Of a DNA stretch of 64,000 nucleotides, positions 17,360 through 25,537 are shown one piece after another. The position numbers and the translations under genes are program-made. The stretch covers positions 434,001 through 498,000 of the forward strand of contig NZ_LECZ01000027.1 of the NCBI RefSeq assembly GCF_001022965.1, written 5' to 3'. The stretch is from Enterobacter genomosp. O (GTDB lineage: Bacteria > Pseudomonadota > Gammaproteobacteria > Enterobacterales > Enterobacteriaceae). Below the pieces are notes generated by a model, which searched no databases, was not told the origin of the DNA, and saw only the letters and a list, made by a program, of their open reading frames with translations. Each line of letters starts with the position of its first letter. Position 1 is the first letter of the stretch.

Positions 17360-18463
17360 TTACCAGACTTCGCTGGCGATCTGCGTCACCAGACGGACTT
17401 TGTCCCACTGCTGGGTTTCGCTCAGGCTGTTGCCCTCTTCGGTAGAGGCAAAGCCGCACTGCGGGCTAAGGCAAATTTGCTCTATCGCCACGTATTTTGC
17501 CGCCTCTTCCAGACGCGCCTTCACGCCCTCAGGATTTTCCAGCTCGCCGTTTTTAGTGGTGATAAGACCCAGCACCACCTGCTGCTTGCCCGGGCGGACA
17601 AAGCGTAGCGGCGCGAAATCCCCGCTGCGGTCGTTATCATATTCCAGGAAGAACGCGTCAACGTTGACCGTGCCAAACAGCACTTCCGCCACCGGCTCAT
17701 AGCCGCCCTCGGAGATCCAGGTTGAGCGGAAGTTACCGCGGCAGACGTGCAGGCCGATAGTCAGATCGTCCGGCTTGCCCTCCAGGGCCTTGTTCAGCAC
17801 GCGGGCATAGATGCGCGCCAGCTCGTCGGCATCATCCCCGCGCTCGCGGATCTGGCGGCGCTGATCGTCCGAACAGAGGTAGGCCCAGACGGTGTCATCC
17901 AGTTGCAGGTAGCGGCAGCCCGCGTCGTAGAAGGCCCGGATGGCGTCGCGCCAGGTGGTCGCCAGATCGTCGAAATAGACGTCCAGGTCCGGATACACGG
18001 TCGCATCGATGTCTTTGCGACCGCCGCGGAAATGCAGCACGCTCGGGCTTGGGATGGTCATTTTCGGCAGGGCTTCACCGCTGATGCTTTTCAGATAGCG
18101 AAAGTCTTCCAGCATCGGATGCTCGCCAAAGCCCAGCTTGCCGGTCACGCGTACGCCGTGGGCTTTGGTTTGCACCCCGTTAAACTGAATGCCCTGCTGT
18201 GAATCGTAACGCTCAACGCCCTGCAGACCGTCGAAGAAGTCGAAGTGCCACCAGGCGCGGCGGAACTCGCCGTCGGTGACCACGTTCAGCCCGCACGCGC
18301 ACTGTTGCTCAACGACGTGGCGGATAGCGTCATCCTCAACCGCACGAAGCTGTCCGGCGTCAATTTCGCCGCTGGCGAACTTCTGGCGAGCCTGTTTGAT
18401 CGCATCCGGGCGTAAAAAGCTGCCGACTACATCGGCGCGGAACGGGGCGTGGTGTCGTTGCAT
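17360..18463 (-). CDS. cobalamin-independent methionine synthase (MetE C-terminal-type) protein
   Basis: A 367-residue protein equal to the catalytic C-terminal half of MetE, similar to B. subtilis YxjG/YxjH. Probable zinc ligands are His239, Cys241 (GLHVCRGN) and Cys336 (SPQCGF), as in MetE where zinc activates homocysteine thiol. The N-terminal MetE half is missing, which is normal for this subfamily. It probably transfers a methyl group to homocysteine, but the donor (folate or another methyl compound) is uncertain. Four MetJ-like boxes overlap its promoter and a stable hairpin sits just before its ribosome site. It lies between a rhodanese gene and urtA. Confidence 0.85.
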   Translation of the reverse strand: MQRHHAPFRADVVGSFLRPDAIKQARQKFASGEIDAGQLRAVEDDAIRHVVEQQCACGLNVVTDGEFRRAWWHFDFFDGLQGVERYDSQQGIQFNGVQTKAHGVRVTGKLGFGEHPMLEDFRYLKSISGEALPKMTIPSPSVLHFRGGRKDIDATVYPDLDVYFDDLATTWRDAIRAFYDAGCRYLQLDDTVWAYLCSDDQRRQIRERGDDADELARIYARVLNKALEGKPDDLTIGLHVCRGNFRSTWISEGGYEPVAEVLFGTVNVDAFFLEYDNDRSGDFAPLRFVRPGKQQVVLGLITTKNGELENPEGVKARLEEAAKYVAIEQICLSPQCGFASTEEGNSLSETQQWDKVRLVTQIASEVW

Positions 18464-18478
18464 GGAAATCTCCTCAGC

Positions 18479-18501
18479 CTGCCGGCGATAATTGCCGGCA
18501 G
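18479..18501 (-). promoter_or_regulatory. 5'-leader hairpin of the MetE-like gene
   Basis: CTGCCGGC and GCCGGCAG form a perfect 8-bp stem with a 7-base loop, ending three bases before the AGGAGA ribosome site of the gene at 17360-18463. It could shape translation or mRNA stability. Confidence 0.5.
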
Positions 18502-18517
18502 TGATAATTCATCATTT

Positions 18518-18551
18518 GAAGTTTTAGACTTCTGGATGTCTAAATGTCCAA
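18518..18551 (-). promoter_or_regulatory. MetJ operator and promoter of the MetE-like gene
   Basis: On the minus strand four consecutive 8-mers read GGACATTT, AGACATCC, AGAAGTCT, AAAACTTC; the middle two match the met box AGACGTCT at 6 and 7 of 8 bases. They overlap a promoter with -35 TTGGAC (18546-18551) and -10 TCTAAA (18523-18528) spaced 17 bases. This predicts repression by MetJ with S-adenosylmethionine. Confidence 0.75.
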
Positions 18552-18619
18552 AAAAGATGTCATACCTGTCCTGTTCCGGCAAACGAGAAAATTTCACGGG
18601 TGTTGAAAAAAATTCATGT

Positions 18620-19033
18620 TCACAGGACAGCGGCGGTTTCGCTGCTGGCAAAGGCGAACTTTTCATCTTCCCAGCCGGTGATGCCCCCGAGCATGATTTT
18701 GACCGGCAGCCCAAGACGCGCCAGCTTCAGCGCGGCCCTGTCCGCGCCGTTACAGTGCGGTCCCGCGCAGTAAACGACGAACAGCGTGCCCTCGGGCCAT
18801 TGGGCCATGCGCTCCGCGGTAATCTGGCTCCGCGGCATATGCAGTGCGCCAGGCACGTGACGGCGGGCAAACTGCTCCGGGCTCCCCACCACGTGCAGCA
18901 GCACGAAATCCTGCTCCTGGTTGGCGATAGCGTGATGCACGTCAGCACAGTCGGTTTCCACACTCAGGCGACGCAGAAAATGGGTGACGGCCTCCTGCGG
19001 CTCGGCAGCCGGAAATTCAGTAACATAGCTCAT
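18620..19033 (-). CDS. rhodanese-like sulfurtransferase domain protein
   Basis: A 137-residue single rhodanese domain. 'HVPGALHMP' is the structural motif and the active-site loop is VVYCAGPHCNGADRAA, with Cys89 the likely persulfide carrier and a second Cys94 nearby. Single-domain rhodaneses move sulfane sulfur in the cytoplasm. It is upstream of, and on the same strand as, the MetE-like gene, and divergent from the ftrA-like regulator, which suggests a sulfur-related unit under that regulator. The MetJ promoter lies between it and the methyltransferase gene, so the two may be transcribed separately. Confidence 0.85.
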   Translation of the reverse strand: MSYVTEFPAAEPQEAVTHFLRRLSVETDCADVHHAIANQEQDFVLLHVVGSPEQFARRHVPGALHMPRSQITAERMAQWPEGTLFVVYCAGPHCNGADRAALKLARLGLPVKIMLGGITGWEDEKFAFASSETAAVL

Positions 19034-19127
19034 GATTCTTCCTCATCTTTGGCGTTTGTGATAACACTACTCTATCCACAAATTCAGCTCGTGAATGCGC
19101 TCGTGTATGCCAGAAAACAGCAAAAAG

Positions 19128-20114
19128 ATGACAAACTTAAGACAAACTCCCCGCCCGAAGGTGGTCGTGCTGGCGTATGACGGCCTGTGTACCTTTGAGT
19201 TTGGCGTGGCGGTGGAGATCTTCGGCCTGCCGCGTCCCGAGCTAGGAGACGAGTGGTATCGTTTTGCGGTGGCAGGCGTAGATAGCGGTGAACTTCGGGC
19301 GACGGGCGGGATCCGCATCATTACCGACGGCGATATTTCCCTGCTTGAGTCTGCCGACCTGATCGTCGTGCCGGGCTGGCGGGGTCTGGATGCACCGGTT
19401 CCGGACGCGCTCTGCAGCGCCTTACGTCAGGCCAGCGCGCGGGGCTGTCAGCTGCTGTCCATCTGTTCGGGCGTGTTTGTTCTGGCCGCCTCGGGGCTGC
19501 TGAACGGGCGCAAAGCCACGACGCACTGGCGCTACCTTGACGCGCTTAAGGCCCGCTACCCGGACATCGACGTGGTCGAGGATGTGCTCTACCAGGACGA
19601 AGGGAATATACTGACCTCCGCAGGCAGCGCGGCGGGGATCGATCTCTGTCTGCACGTCGTGCGCCGGGACTATGGAATGGAAACCGCCAACAGCGTCGCG
19701 CGTCGGCTGGTCATTCCCCCGCACAGGGACGGCTCGCAGCCGCAGCAGCTGAGCCGCCCGGTCGCGCAGCTACGGGAAAGCCAGCGTCTGGGTCAGCTGT
19801 TTGATTTTTTGCATACGCATCTCGTTGAGCCGCACAGCGTCGACTCGCTGGCGCGTCGGGTTGGCATGAGCCAGCGCACCTTTCTTCGTCGCTTCGAGGC
19901 AGCAACGGGAACAACGCCCGCGCGCTGGTTACTCAATGAACGCCTGCTGCGGGCCAAAGATTATCTGGAAAGCAGCCGTTTAAGCATCGACAGCATCGCA
20001 GAACAGACCGGGTTTGGGCAGGCATCGACGCTGCGCCATCATTTTCGCCAGCAGTTCGCGCTTTCCCCGGCCCAGTATCGCAAACAATTTTCACGTCCCG
20101 ACGCTGCCCGCTGA
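19128..20114 (+). CDS. ftrA: GlxA/FtrA-type transcription regulator (DJ-1/PfpI + AraC)
   Basis: A 328-residue regulator with an N-terminal DJ-1/PfpI (amidase-like) domain (residues about 5-180; 'LLSICSGVFVLAASGLLNGRKATTHW' nucleophile elbow) and a C-terminal AraC HTH domain (about 215-320; 'ARRVGMSQRTFLRRFEAATGTTPARWL'). The pattern matches the protein annotated as FtrA in enterobacteria. Ligand and targets are unknown; the divergent rhodanese gene is the obvious candidate target. The start is uncertain: ATG 19095, 19107 and 19128 are in frame and none has a strong ribosome site. I prefer 19128 for length and homology to relatives. Confidence 0.8.
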   Translation: MTNLRQTPRPKVVVLAYDGLCTFEFGVAVEIFGLPRPELGDEWYRFAVAGVDSGELRATGGIRIITDGDISLLESADLIVVPGWRGLDAPVPDALCSALRQASARGCQLLSICSGVFVLAASGLLNGRKATTHWRYLDALKARYPDIDVVEDVLYQDEGNILTSAGSAAGIDLCLHVVRRDYGMETANSVARRLVIPPHRDGSQPQQLSRPVAQLRESQRLGQLFDFLHTHLVEPHSVDSLARRVGMSQRTFLRRFEAATGTTPARWLLNERLLRAKDYLESSRLSIDSIAEQTGFGQASTLRHHFRQQFALSPAQYRKQFSRPDAAR

Positions 20115-20166
20115 GGGGGCGGTCTGGATATCGCCATGTTGATTACGCAGGAATACGGAGCACCTG

Positions 20167-20703
20167 ATGGTTACCACACACGTTTTTATCGCGGTCAGCC
20201 TTGATGGCTACATCGCCCGGGAGAATGACGACATCGACTGGCTGCTGCAGCGCGATGACCCGACAGAAGATCATGGCTATGCGGCGTTCATCGCCGACAA
20301 AGAGTGGATTGTGATGGGCCGGGGGAGCTACGAGAAGGTGTTGACCTTTGACGCATGGCCTTATGACCGCCCCGTGCTGGTACTCTCCCGACAGTTGGCC
20401 AATACTCCCGTGCCGGAGACGCTGAAGGGCAAAGTGCAGTTTTCAGGACGCACGCCAAAGGAGGCTCTCGACGATCTCGCCGCGCAAAACGTCCATCGCG
20501 TCTATCTCGATGGCGGCCGGGTGATACAGTCGTTCCTGCGCGAAGGGCTGGTCGCCGATATGGTTATCACGACCGTTCCGGTTCTGCTCGGGTCGGGAAA
20601 ACCGCTGTTCGGCACCCTTCCACGGGATATAGATTTGACACTGGTATCAAGCCGCAGCTTCCCTTCGGGCCTGGTGCAGTCGCACTATCGTGTAACGCCA
20701 TAA
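20167..20703 (+). CDS. dihydrofolate reductase-like (RibD C-terminal domain) protein
   Basis: A 178-residue protein of the DHFR/RibD-C fold, like B. subtilis YwjB/YyaP. It begins 'THVFIAVSLDGYIARENDDIDWL', carries 'MGRGSYEKVL' and 'VYLDGGRVIQSFLREGLVADMVITTVPVLLGSGKPLF', all family landmarks for NADPH-dependent reductases. The substrate is unknown and there is no riboflavin pathway nearby. It follows the ftrA-like gene by 52 bases with GGAG before the ATG, so read-through is possible. Confidence 0.85.
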   Translation: MVTTHVFIAVSLDGYIARENDDIDWLLQRDDPTEDHGYAAFIADKEWIVMGRGSYEKVLTFDAWPYDRPVLVLSRQLANTPVPETLKGKVQFSGRTPKEALDDLAAQNVHRVYLDGGRVIQSFLREGLVADMVITTVPVLLGSGKPLFGTLPRDIDLTLVSSRSFPSGLVQSHYRVTP

Positions 20704-20727
20704 AGCCACGCCTGCGCCGCTGCGGGC

Positions 20728-20754
20728 AAAAAAAAACCGCCATTAACTGGCGGT
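20728..20754 (-). terminator. intrinsic terminator (minus strand)
   Basis: ACCGCC (20736-20741) pairs with GGCGGT (20749-20754) around a 7-base loop. Read on the minus strand it ends in nine T. It would end the transcript of the gene at 20871-21233 or a small RNA starting after it. Confidence 0.8.
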
Positions 20755-20860
20755 AAATGCTTGCATGGATAGATTTGTATTTTGGTCTCTACGTCCCGAC
20801 ACTCCATGGCCGGGCAGCGGATCCCTTACAACCTACCACTATTCATCTTAACGAACCCTA
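20728..20860 (-). ncRNA. candidate small RNA or long 3' UTR (unproven)
   Basis: About 115 bases lie between the stop of the 20871-21233 gene and a strong U-tract terminator, with no reading frame. The minus-strand sequence can fold (CTGCCCGGCC…GTGTCGGGAC) and ends in a typical terminator hairpin, as Hfq-bound sRNAs do. A weak -10 (TAAGAT) is seen near 20839-20844. I do not recognise it as a named sRNA. It may be a plain 3' UTR or a 3'-UTR-derived sRNA. Confidence 0.25.
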
Positions 20861-20870
20861 AACAGCGCTA

Positions 20871-21233
20871 TTAACCTGCCTGGGTATTGATTTGCAAATA
20901 ACGCATCAGGCCCTGCTCCGCACTCTCTCTGGCGTCATCATTGATGGCCTCAAGATAAAACGAGCGCGAAACGCCATACGGTGCTTTTTCAGACGGATAT
21001 ACGGCAAACTGGAATGTTTTTCCGCGCGCTTTGTGGGTACAGCCTAATTCCCAGCGATCGTCATTAATTTTGGTGCTATTACAGTCGACGTGACCGTAAT
21101 CGCTGGTTAAATAAGACCCTACGCGAGCTTCTGCAGAGTGAATATATTCCGGTTCATCATCGTTGATATAGCGAAACCCTGCGGTTGCCCCAACGGCGAC
21201 CACGAGAAGCGCAAGCATCATTATTTTTTTCAT
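20871..21233 (-). CDS. small exported or membrane-anchored protein, function unknown
   Basis: I do not recognise this 120-residue protein. It starts MKKIMMLALLVVAVGATAGF, a signal peptide or signal anchor without a clear cleavage motif. The mature region is acidic then mixed, with two Cys (51 and 65) that could form a disulfide in the periplasm. No catalytic motif is visible. It is single, with its own terminator region downstream, and is divergent from yncJ across a 240-base A+T-rich spacer. The ribosome site is weak. Coding quality looks normal, so I consider it a real gene. Confidence 0.65.
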   Translation of the reverse strand: MKKIMMLALLVVAVGATAGFRYINDDEPEYIHSAEARVGSYLTSDYGHVDCNSTKINDDRWELGCTHKARGKTFQFAVYPSEKAPYGVSRSFYLEAINDDARESAEQGLMRYLQINTQAG

Positions 21234-21474
21234 TTAACAGACCCATTCCTTAGCCAGAGGATTCCTATTATATAGGATTATTCTCTAAATCTAATGTCCA
21301 ATTTTGTACCAGAAATGGCGGTTAATCATCAGTAAATTAATTTTAAGAAAAATCTCACTCCGGCGTAAATTCGACAAAACCTGACAATCACTTTGCGTTA
21401 ATTTGAATTACCGAATAATAACACGATGGAATTATTGGCATGATAGCTCCGCGTTCTCATTCTGCGGTGAAACC

Positions 21475-21705
21475 ATGATTAAAAAAGGGTTATCTTTCGT
21501 CATGCTTATCTGCGCGCTGTTCTCAGGCCAGATTATGGCTGGACACAAAGGGCATGAATATATATGGGTAAAGAATGTGGAGCATCAGCTTCGTCATGAA
21601 GCCGACAGCGATGAGCTGCGAAGCGAGGCGGAAGAGTCGGCAGAGGGTTTGCGCGACCACCACCTGTGGCAGAAATCGCGCAAACCGGACACGCACGTTC
21701 GGTAA
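21475..21705 (+). CDS. yncJ: periplasmic protein YncJ
   Basis: A 76-residue secreted protein. The signal peptide (KKGLSFVMLICALFSGQIMA) is followed by 'GHKGHEYIWVKNVEHQLRHEADSDELRSEAEESAEGLRDH', which matches E. coli YncJ. Its role is unknown. I start at ATG 21475 because it gives the proper signal peptide; the frame is open further upstream. In E. coli it also neighbours rlhA (ydcP). Here its stop abuts the rlhA stop on the other strand. Confidence 0.88.
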   Translation: MIKKGLSFVMLICALFSGQIMAGHKGHEYIWVKNVEHQLRHEADSDELRSEAEESAEGLRDHHLWQKSRKPDTHVR

Positions 21706-23670
21706 TTAGCTGCCCTTGCGCTTTGGCAGGGTTTTCATCAGATCGTCAGGGCTAACGGAGGCCACAATGCTGCCGGGCTGCGGCATTTTGAAGATGTGGT
21801 TTTTCATCTTGCCAATGACGTGCATTTCGCAAGGACGGCAGTCAAATTTAAGGGTCAGAACTTCGTCCCCATTCACCAGCTGCATCGGGGTGGCCTTCCA
21901 GCTTTTGATATTCCCTTTCGCCTGCTTCGGACACAGGTTAAACGCAAAGCGGAGGCAGTGCTTGGTGATCATCACCGGCACGTCGCCCTTCTCTTCGTGC
22001 GCTTCATAGGCCGCGTCGATCAGCTGCACGCCGTGGCGGTGGTAGAACGCACGGGCCTTATGGTTGTAGACGTTGGCGAGGAAGGACAAATGCGTATCCG
22101 GGTAAACGGGCGCCGGAACGGCTTCGGCTTTACGGCTGCCGCGCGGATACTGCGCCAGGCGTGCGGCATCGAGCATCTCTGCCGTTTCGCGACGGAACTG
22201 GTTAAGCAGGCTGTTCGGCACGAACAGCGCGTCCGGCAGATTCACGTCGATAGCGCGCGCATAGTAAATCGTCTGACCCAGCTTCGCCACGCCGTCCTTC
22301 AGGCTGTTAAGCGCTTTTTCCGCGTTGTTTGCCACCTCGAACAGGCCGTCAAGCGTATGCGTCACGCTAATCCCGTCTTCACAGGTCATGGTCAGAATAA
22401 GCTGCTCTTCCCAGCCACCCAGCTCAATGTCTACCGCGATGCGGCGTTCGCTGGAGGTTTTCAGCAGCGCCTGCTGCCAGTTATGGTCGAGGTTACGGTT
22501 AAGCGCCGCGTTCGGCCGCGCTTTGTAGAGATCGGCCGGCATTTCGTTCGGCCACACGCGGTAGCGATTCTCACCGGTTTTTTCCACCGTATTGGCGCGG
22601 AAGCCCACCACTTCACGCTTGATCATCACGTTAAGGCCGTCGCCGTTAGCCAGCGGCTCCGTCACTTCAACGTCAAGATGATCTTTCGCCACCTTCAGCA
22701 CTTCGCCGACCGGTAAACCGATAAACTTCGGTGAGTCAAACGCGCCGATATCCCCTTTACGGGCATTCACGAAATAGTCCGTACTGCCGCGGTGGAACGT
22801 TTTGTCCGTTGACGGAACAAAGAAATGCTCGGTACGACCGGCCGACGCGCGTGCCAGGTCGCCGCGATCTTCAATAATGGCGTCCAGCATCTGGCGATAG
22901 TGCGCGGTGATGTTCTTCACGTAGCTCATGTCTTTGTAACGCCCTTCAATCTTGAAGGAACGCACGCCTGCATCGATCAGCGCGCCCAGGTTAGCGGTCT
23001 GATCGTTATCCTTCATGGAGAGCAGATGTTTTTCGAACGCCACGACGCGGCCCTGATCGTCTTTCAGGGTATACGGCAGGCGGCAGGCCTGAGAACAGTC
23101 GCCGCGGTTGGCGCTGCGGCCCGTTTGCGCGTGGGAAATGTTGCACTGTCCAGAATAGGCGACGCACAGCGCGCCGTGGATGAAGAACTCAATCGTCGCG
23201 TCGGTCGCCTGATGAATATCGCGGATCTGATTCAGGTTAAGCTCGCGCGCCAGAACGATCTGCGAAAAGCCAACGTCGGAGAGAAACTTCGCCTTCTCTA
23301 CCGTGCGGATATCGCACTGGGTGCTGGCGTGCAGTTCAATGGGGGGAATATCCAGCTCGAGCACGCCCATATCCTGAACAATCAGGGCATCGACGCCGGT
23401 CTGGTAGAGATCGGTAATCAGACGTTGCGCAGGCTCCAGCTCATCATCATGAAGAATGGTGTTCAGGGTCACGAACACTTTCGCCCCGAAACGGTGGGCG
23501 AACGGCACCAGTTCAGCAATATCGCTCAGGCTGTTGCTGGCGTTATGGCGGGCACCGAAGCCAGGGCCGCCAATGTAGACGGCGTCTGCCCCATGAAGGA
23601 TCGCTTCACGGGCAATGGCGGCGTCGCGGGCCGGGCTTAATAGTTCAAGATGATGGGATTGCAGGCGCAT
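21706..23670 (-). CDS. rlhA: 23S rRNA 5-hydroxycytidine C2501 synthase RlhA (U32 peptidase family)
   Basis: A 654-residue U32-family protein, full length against E. coli RlhA (YdcP). The first 330 residues form the U32 core ('LELLSPARDAAIAREAILHGADAVYIGG', 'ELHASTQCDIRTVEKAKFL', 'GALCVAYSGQCNISH…NRGDCSQACRLPY'). The Cys residues there are the Fe-S/prephenate-linked set of this family. The C-terminal part carries another Cys cluster (KHCLRFAFNLCPKQ, DCRPCEMHVIGK). RlhA hydroxylates C2501 of 23S rRNA. It is transcribed alone, 80 bases downstream of sutR on the same strand. Confidence 0.95.
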   Translation of the reverse strand: MRLQSHHLELLSPARDAAIAREAILHGADAVYIGGPGFGARHNASNSLSDIAELVPFAHRFGAKVFVTLNTILHDDELEPAQRLITDLYQTGVDALIVQDMGVLELDIPPIELHASTQCDIRTVEKAKFLSDVGFSQIVLARELNLNQIRDIHQATDATIEFFIHGALCVAYSGQCNISHAQTGRSANRGDCSQACRLPYTLKDDQGRVVAFEKHLLSMKDNDQTANLGALIDAGVRSFKIEGRYKDMSYVKNITAHYRQMLDAIIEDRGDLARASAGRTEHFFVPSTDKTFHRGSTDYFVNARKGDIGAFDSPKFIGLPVGEVLKVAKDHLDVEVTEPLANGDGLNVMIKREVVGFRANTVEKTGENRYRVWPNEMPADLYKARPNAALNRNLDHNWQQALLKTSSERRIAVDIELGGWEEQLILTMTCEDGISVTHTLDGLFEVANNAEKALNSLKDGVAKLGQTIYYARAIDVNLPDALFVPNSLLNQFRRETAEMLDAARLAQYPRGSRKAEAVPAPVYPDTHLSFLANVYNHKARAFYHRHGVQLIDAAYEAHEEKGDVPVMITKHCLRFAFNLCPKQAKGNIKSWKATPMQLVNGDEVLTLKFDCRPCEMHVIGKMKNHIFKMPQPGSIVASVSPDDLMKTLPKRKGS

Positions 23671-23750
23671 ACTTCGTCGTTATCCGTTATGGTCAAAATG
23701 GCGGCTATTGTAGTCAGAAGTATGCGTCAGCGAAACAGTTTTGCGTAGCC

Positions 23751-24278
23751 TCAGCGGGGATAATGAATCAGGGAGTGAAAATGCACCGTCCGGTCGCTGC
23801 TGTTGCGGTAGGCATGCGGTTTATCGCCGGCAAAACGGACGCCCGAATCGGCGGAAATTGACTGCCATTCGCCGTCAATTTTCATCTCCAGTTCGCCGCT
23901 GATGACCACCACGTGTTCGATCACTCCCGCCTCGTGCGGCGTGGACTCGCTCAGGGCACCGGGTGCCAGCGTGATGGAGAAATGATCGAACCGGAGCGTC
24001 TCATCCCACGGGAAAAGCGGTTTAACCACCATCGCCTGCTGCTGCGGGTCAAACACCGCCTGGCGGTCCGCCTCCGGCGTGATGAACGTGGAAAACGGGA
24101 CGTTCAGCCCCGTGGCGATTTTCCACAGCGTCGACACCGTCGGGCTGGATTCATTGCGCTCAATTTGCCCGAGCATGGCTTTGGAAACGCCGGTTTCGTC
24201 CGCCAGCTTCGACAAACTCCAGCCGCGCGCCTGACGCAGCGTTTTCAGCGTTGTTGCAAGATGTAGTGTGATGTCCAT
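23751..24278 (-). CDS. sutR: XRE-cupin transcription regulator SutR
   Basis: A 175-residue regulator: N-terminal HTH-XRE domain (about residues 8-62, 'LRQARGWSLSKLADETGVSKAMLGQIERNESSPTVSTLWKIATGLNVPFSTF') and C-terminal cupin (about 100-175). This is the pattern of E. coli SutR (YdcN), which acts on sulfur-utilisation genes. The start at 24278 is preceded by GGAGGGA. It is divergent from ydcO across 92 bases containing two direct repeats that are probably its operator. Confidence 0.92.
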   Translation of the reverse strand: MDITLHLATTLKTLRQARGWSLSKLADETGVSKAMLGQIERNESSPTVSTLWKIATGLNVPFSTFITPEADRQAVFDPQQQAMVVKPLFPWDETLRFDHFSITLAPGALSESTPHEAGVIEHVVVISGELEMKIDGEWQSISADSGVRFAGDKPHAYRNSSDRTVHFHSLIHYPR

Positions 24279-24312
24279 GTTCCCTCCTGGTGATGCGTAG
24301 CATACCACTTGT

Positions 24313-24359
24313 ACGCTATAGCGCACAGTGTTACCTTATCGCGGACGCTATAACGCACA
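24313..24359. promoter_or_regulatory. probable SutR operator (two direct repeats)
   Basis: ACGCTATAGCGCACA (24313-24327) and ACGCTATAACGCACA (24345-24359) differ at one base and are spaced 32 bases, three helical turns. The first holds the 10-bp palindrome CGCTATAGCG. They lie between the divergent sutR and ydcO genes. Confidence 0.6.
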
Positions 24360-24370
24360 ACGGAGTTTTC

Positions 24371-25537
24371 ATGCGCTCTTCATCACATTTTGTTCCCACC
24401 GTACTGGCTGGGTTTGTCGCCGTTCTGGTGGGTTACGCCAGTTCGGCAGCCATCATCTGGCAGGCCGCGGCTGCGGCAGGTGCCAGCGCGCAGCAGATCG
24501 CGGGCTGGATGACCGCGCTGGGTATTGGAATGGGCGTCAGCACGCTAGCGCTTTCATGGTGGTATAAGGCGCCCGTGCTGACCGCCTGGTCGACGCCCGG
24601 CGCGGCGCTGCTCGCCACCAGCCTGCACGGCGTGACGCTGGCTGAAACGATCGGCGTCTTCATCTTTGCCAATGCGCTCATTTTACTTTGCGGCATCACC
24701 GGCTTATTCGCCCGGCTGATGAAGCTGATCCCCCATTCTCTGGCCGCCGCCATGCTGGCAGGCGTGCTGCTGCAGTTTGGCCTGCACGCGTTTGCGCACT
24801 TGGAGGGACACTTTCTGCTGTGCGGCAGCATGATTGCTGCATGGCTGATAGCAAAAGCGCTGGCTCCGCGCTATGCCATCGTGGTCACGCTGCTGGTGGG
24901 CGGTATCGTGGCATGGGCAGGCGGTGACGTTGTCACCGATAAGCTTACCCTCTCTCTGGTAATGCCTGAATTTATTGCCCCCTCCTTCACCTTTACCAGC
25001 CTGGTGAGCGTTGGCGTGCCCTTCTTCCTGGTGACCATGGCTTCGCAAAATGCGCCGGGCTTCGCCACGATGAAAGCCTCGGGTTACCCGCTGGCAGTCT
25101 CGCCGCTCATTATCGTTACCGGTGGGCTGGCGCTGCTGCTTTCGCCCTTTGGCGTCTTTTCCATCTGCATTGCGGCGATCACCGCCGCCATTTGTCAAAG
25201 CCCGGACGCGCACCCGGATCCCGCCAAACGCTGGCTGGCGGCCATTGCTGCCGGCGGGTTCTATCTGCTGGCGGGGATTTTCGGCGGCTCGATTACCGGG
25301 CTGATGGCCGCCCTGCCGCTCAGCTGGATCCAGACGCTGGCCGGTCTGGCGCTGCTGGGAACCATCAGCGGGAGCTTATATCAGGCGCTGAATCACGAAG
25401 CGGAGCGCGACGCGGCCATCGTCACGTTTCTGATGACCGCAAGCGGCGTCACGATCCTGGGGATTGGCTCGGCATTCTGGGGGCTGGTGCTGGGCGGCGT
25501 ATGCTATGCCCTGTTTTCACGCGCTCGCCGCGCGTAG
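24371..25537 (+). CDS. ydcO: BenE-family membrane transporter YdcO
   Basis: A 388-residue protein with about twelve hydrophobic segments. 'VLAGFVAVLVGYASSAAIIWQAAAAAGASAQQIAGWMTALGIGMGVSTL' and 'LVTMASQNAPGFATMKASGY' match E. coli YdcO, a member of the benzoate:H+ symporter (BenE) family. The substrate in enterobacteria is not known. The start is ATG 24371 after CGGAG, giving the same N-terminus as in E. coli. Control by divergent SutR is likely. Its 3' end overlaps the convergent AraC gene by 21 bases. Confidence 0.92.
   Translation: MRSSSHFVPTVLAGFVAVLVGYASSAAIIWQAAAAAGASAQQIAGWMTALGIGMGVSTLALSWWYKAPVLTAWSTPGAALLATSLHGVTLAETIGVFIFANALILLCGITGLFARLMKLIPHSLAAAMLAGVLLQFGLHAFAHLEGHFLLCGSMIAAWLIAKALAPRYAIVVTLLVGGIVAWAGGDVVTDKLTLSLVMPEFIAPSFTFTSLVSVGVPFFLVTMASQNAPGFATMKASGYPLAVSPLIIVTGGLALLLSPFGVFSICIAAITAAICQSPDAHPDPAKRWLAAIAAGGFYLLAGIFGGSITGLMAALPLSWIQTLAGLALLGTISGSLYQALNHEAERDAAIVTFLMTASGVTILGIGSAFWGLVLGGVCYALFSRARRA

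Noticed and set aside
20755..20870. Possible tRNA gene
   Set aside because: I found no cloverleaf, no CCA-type acceptor and no T-loop GTTCRANNC at the right spacing.
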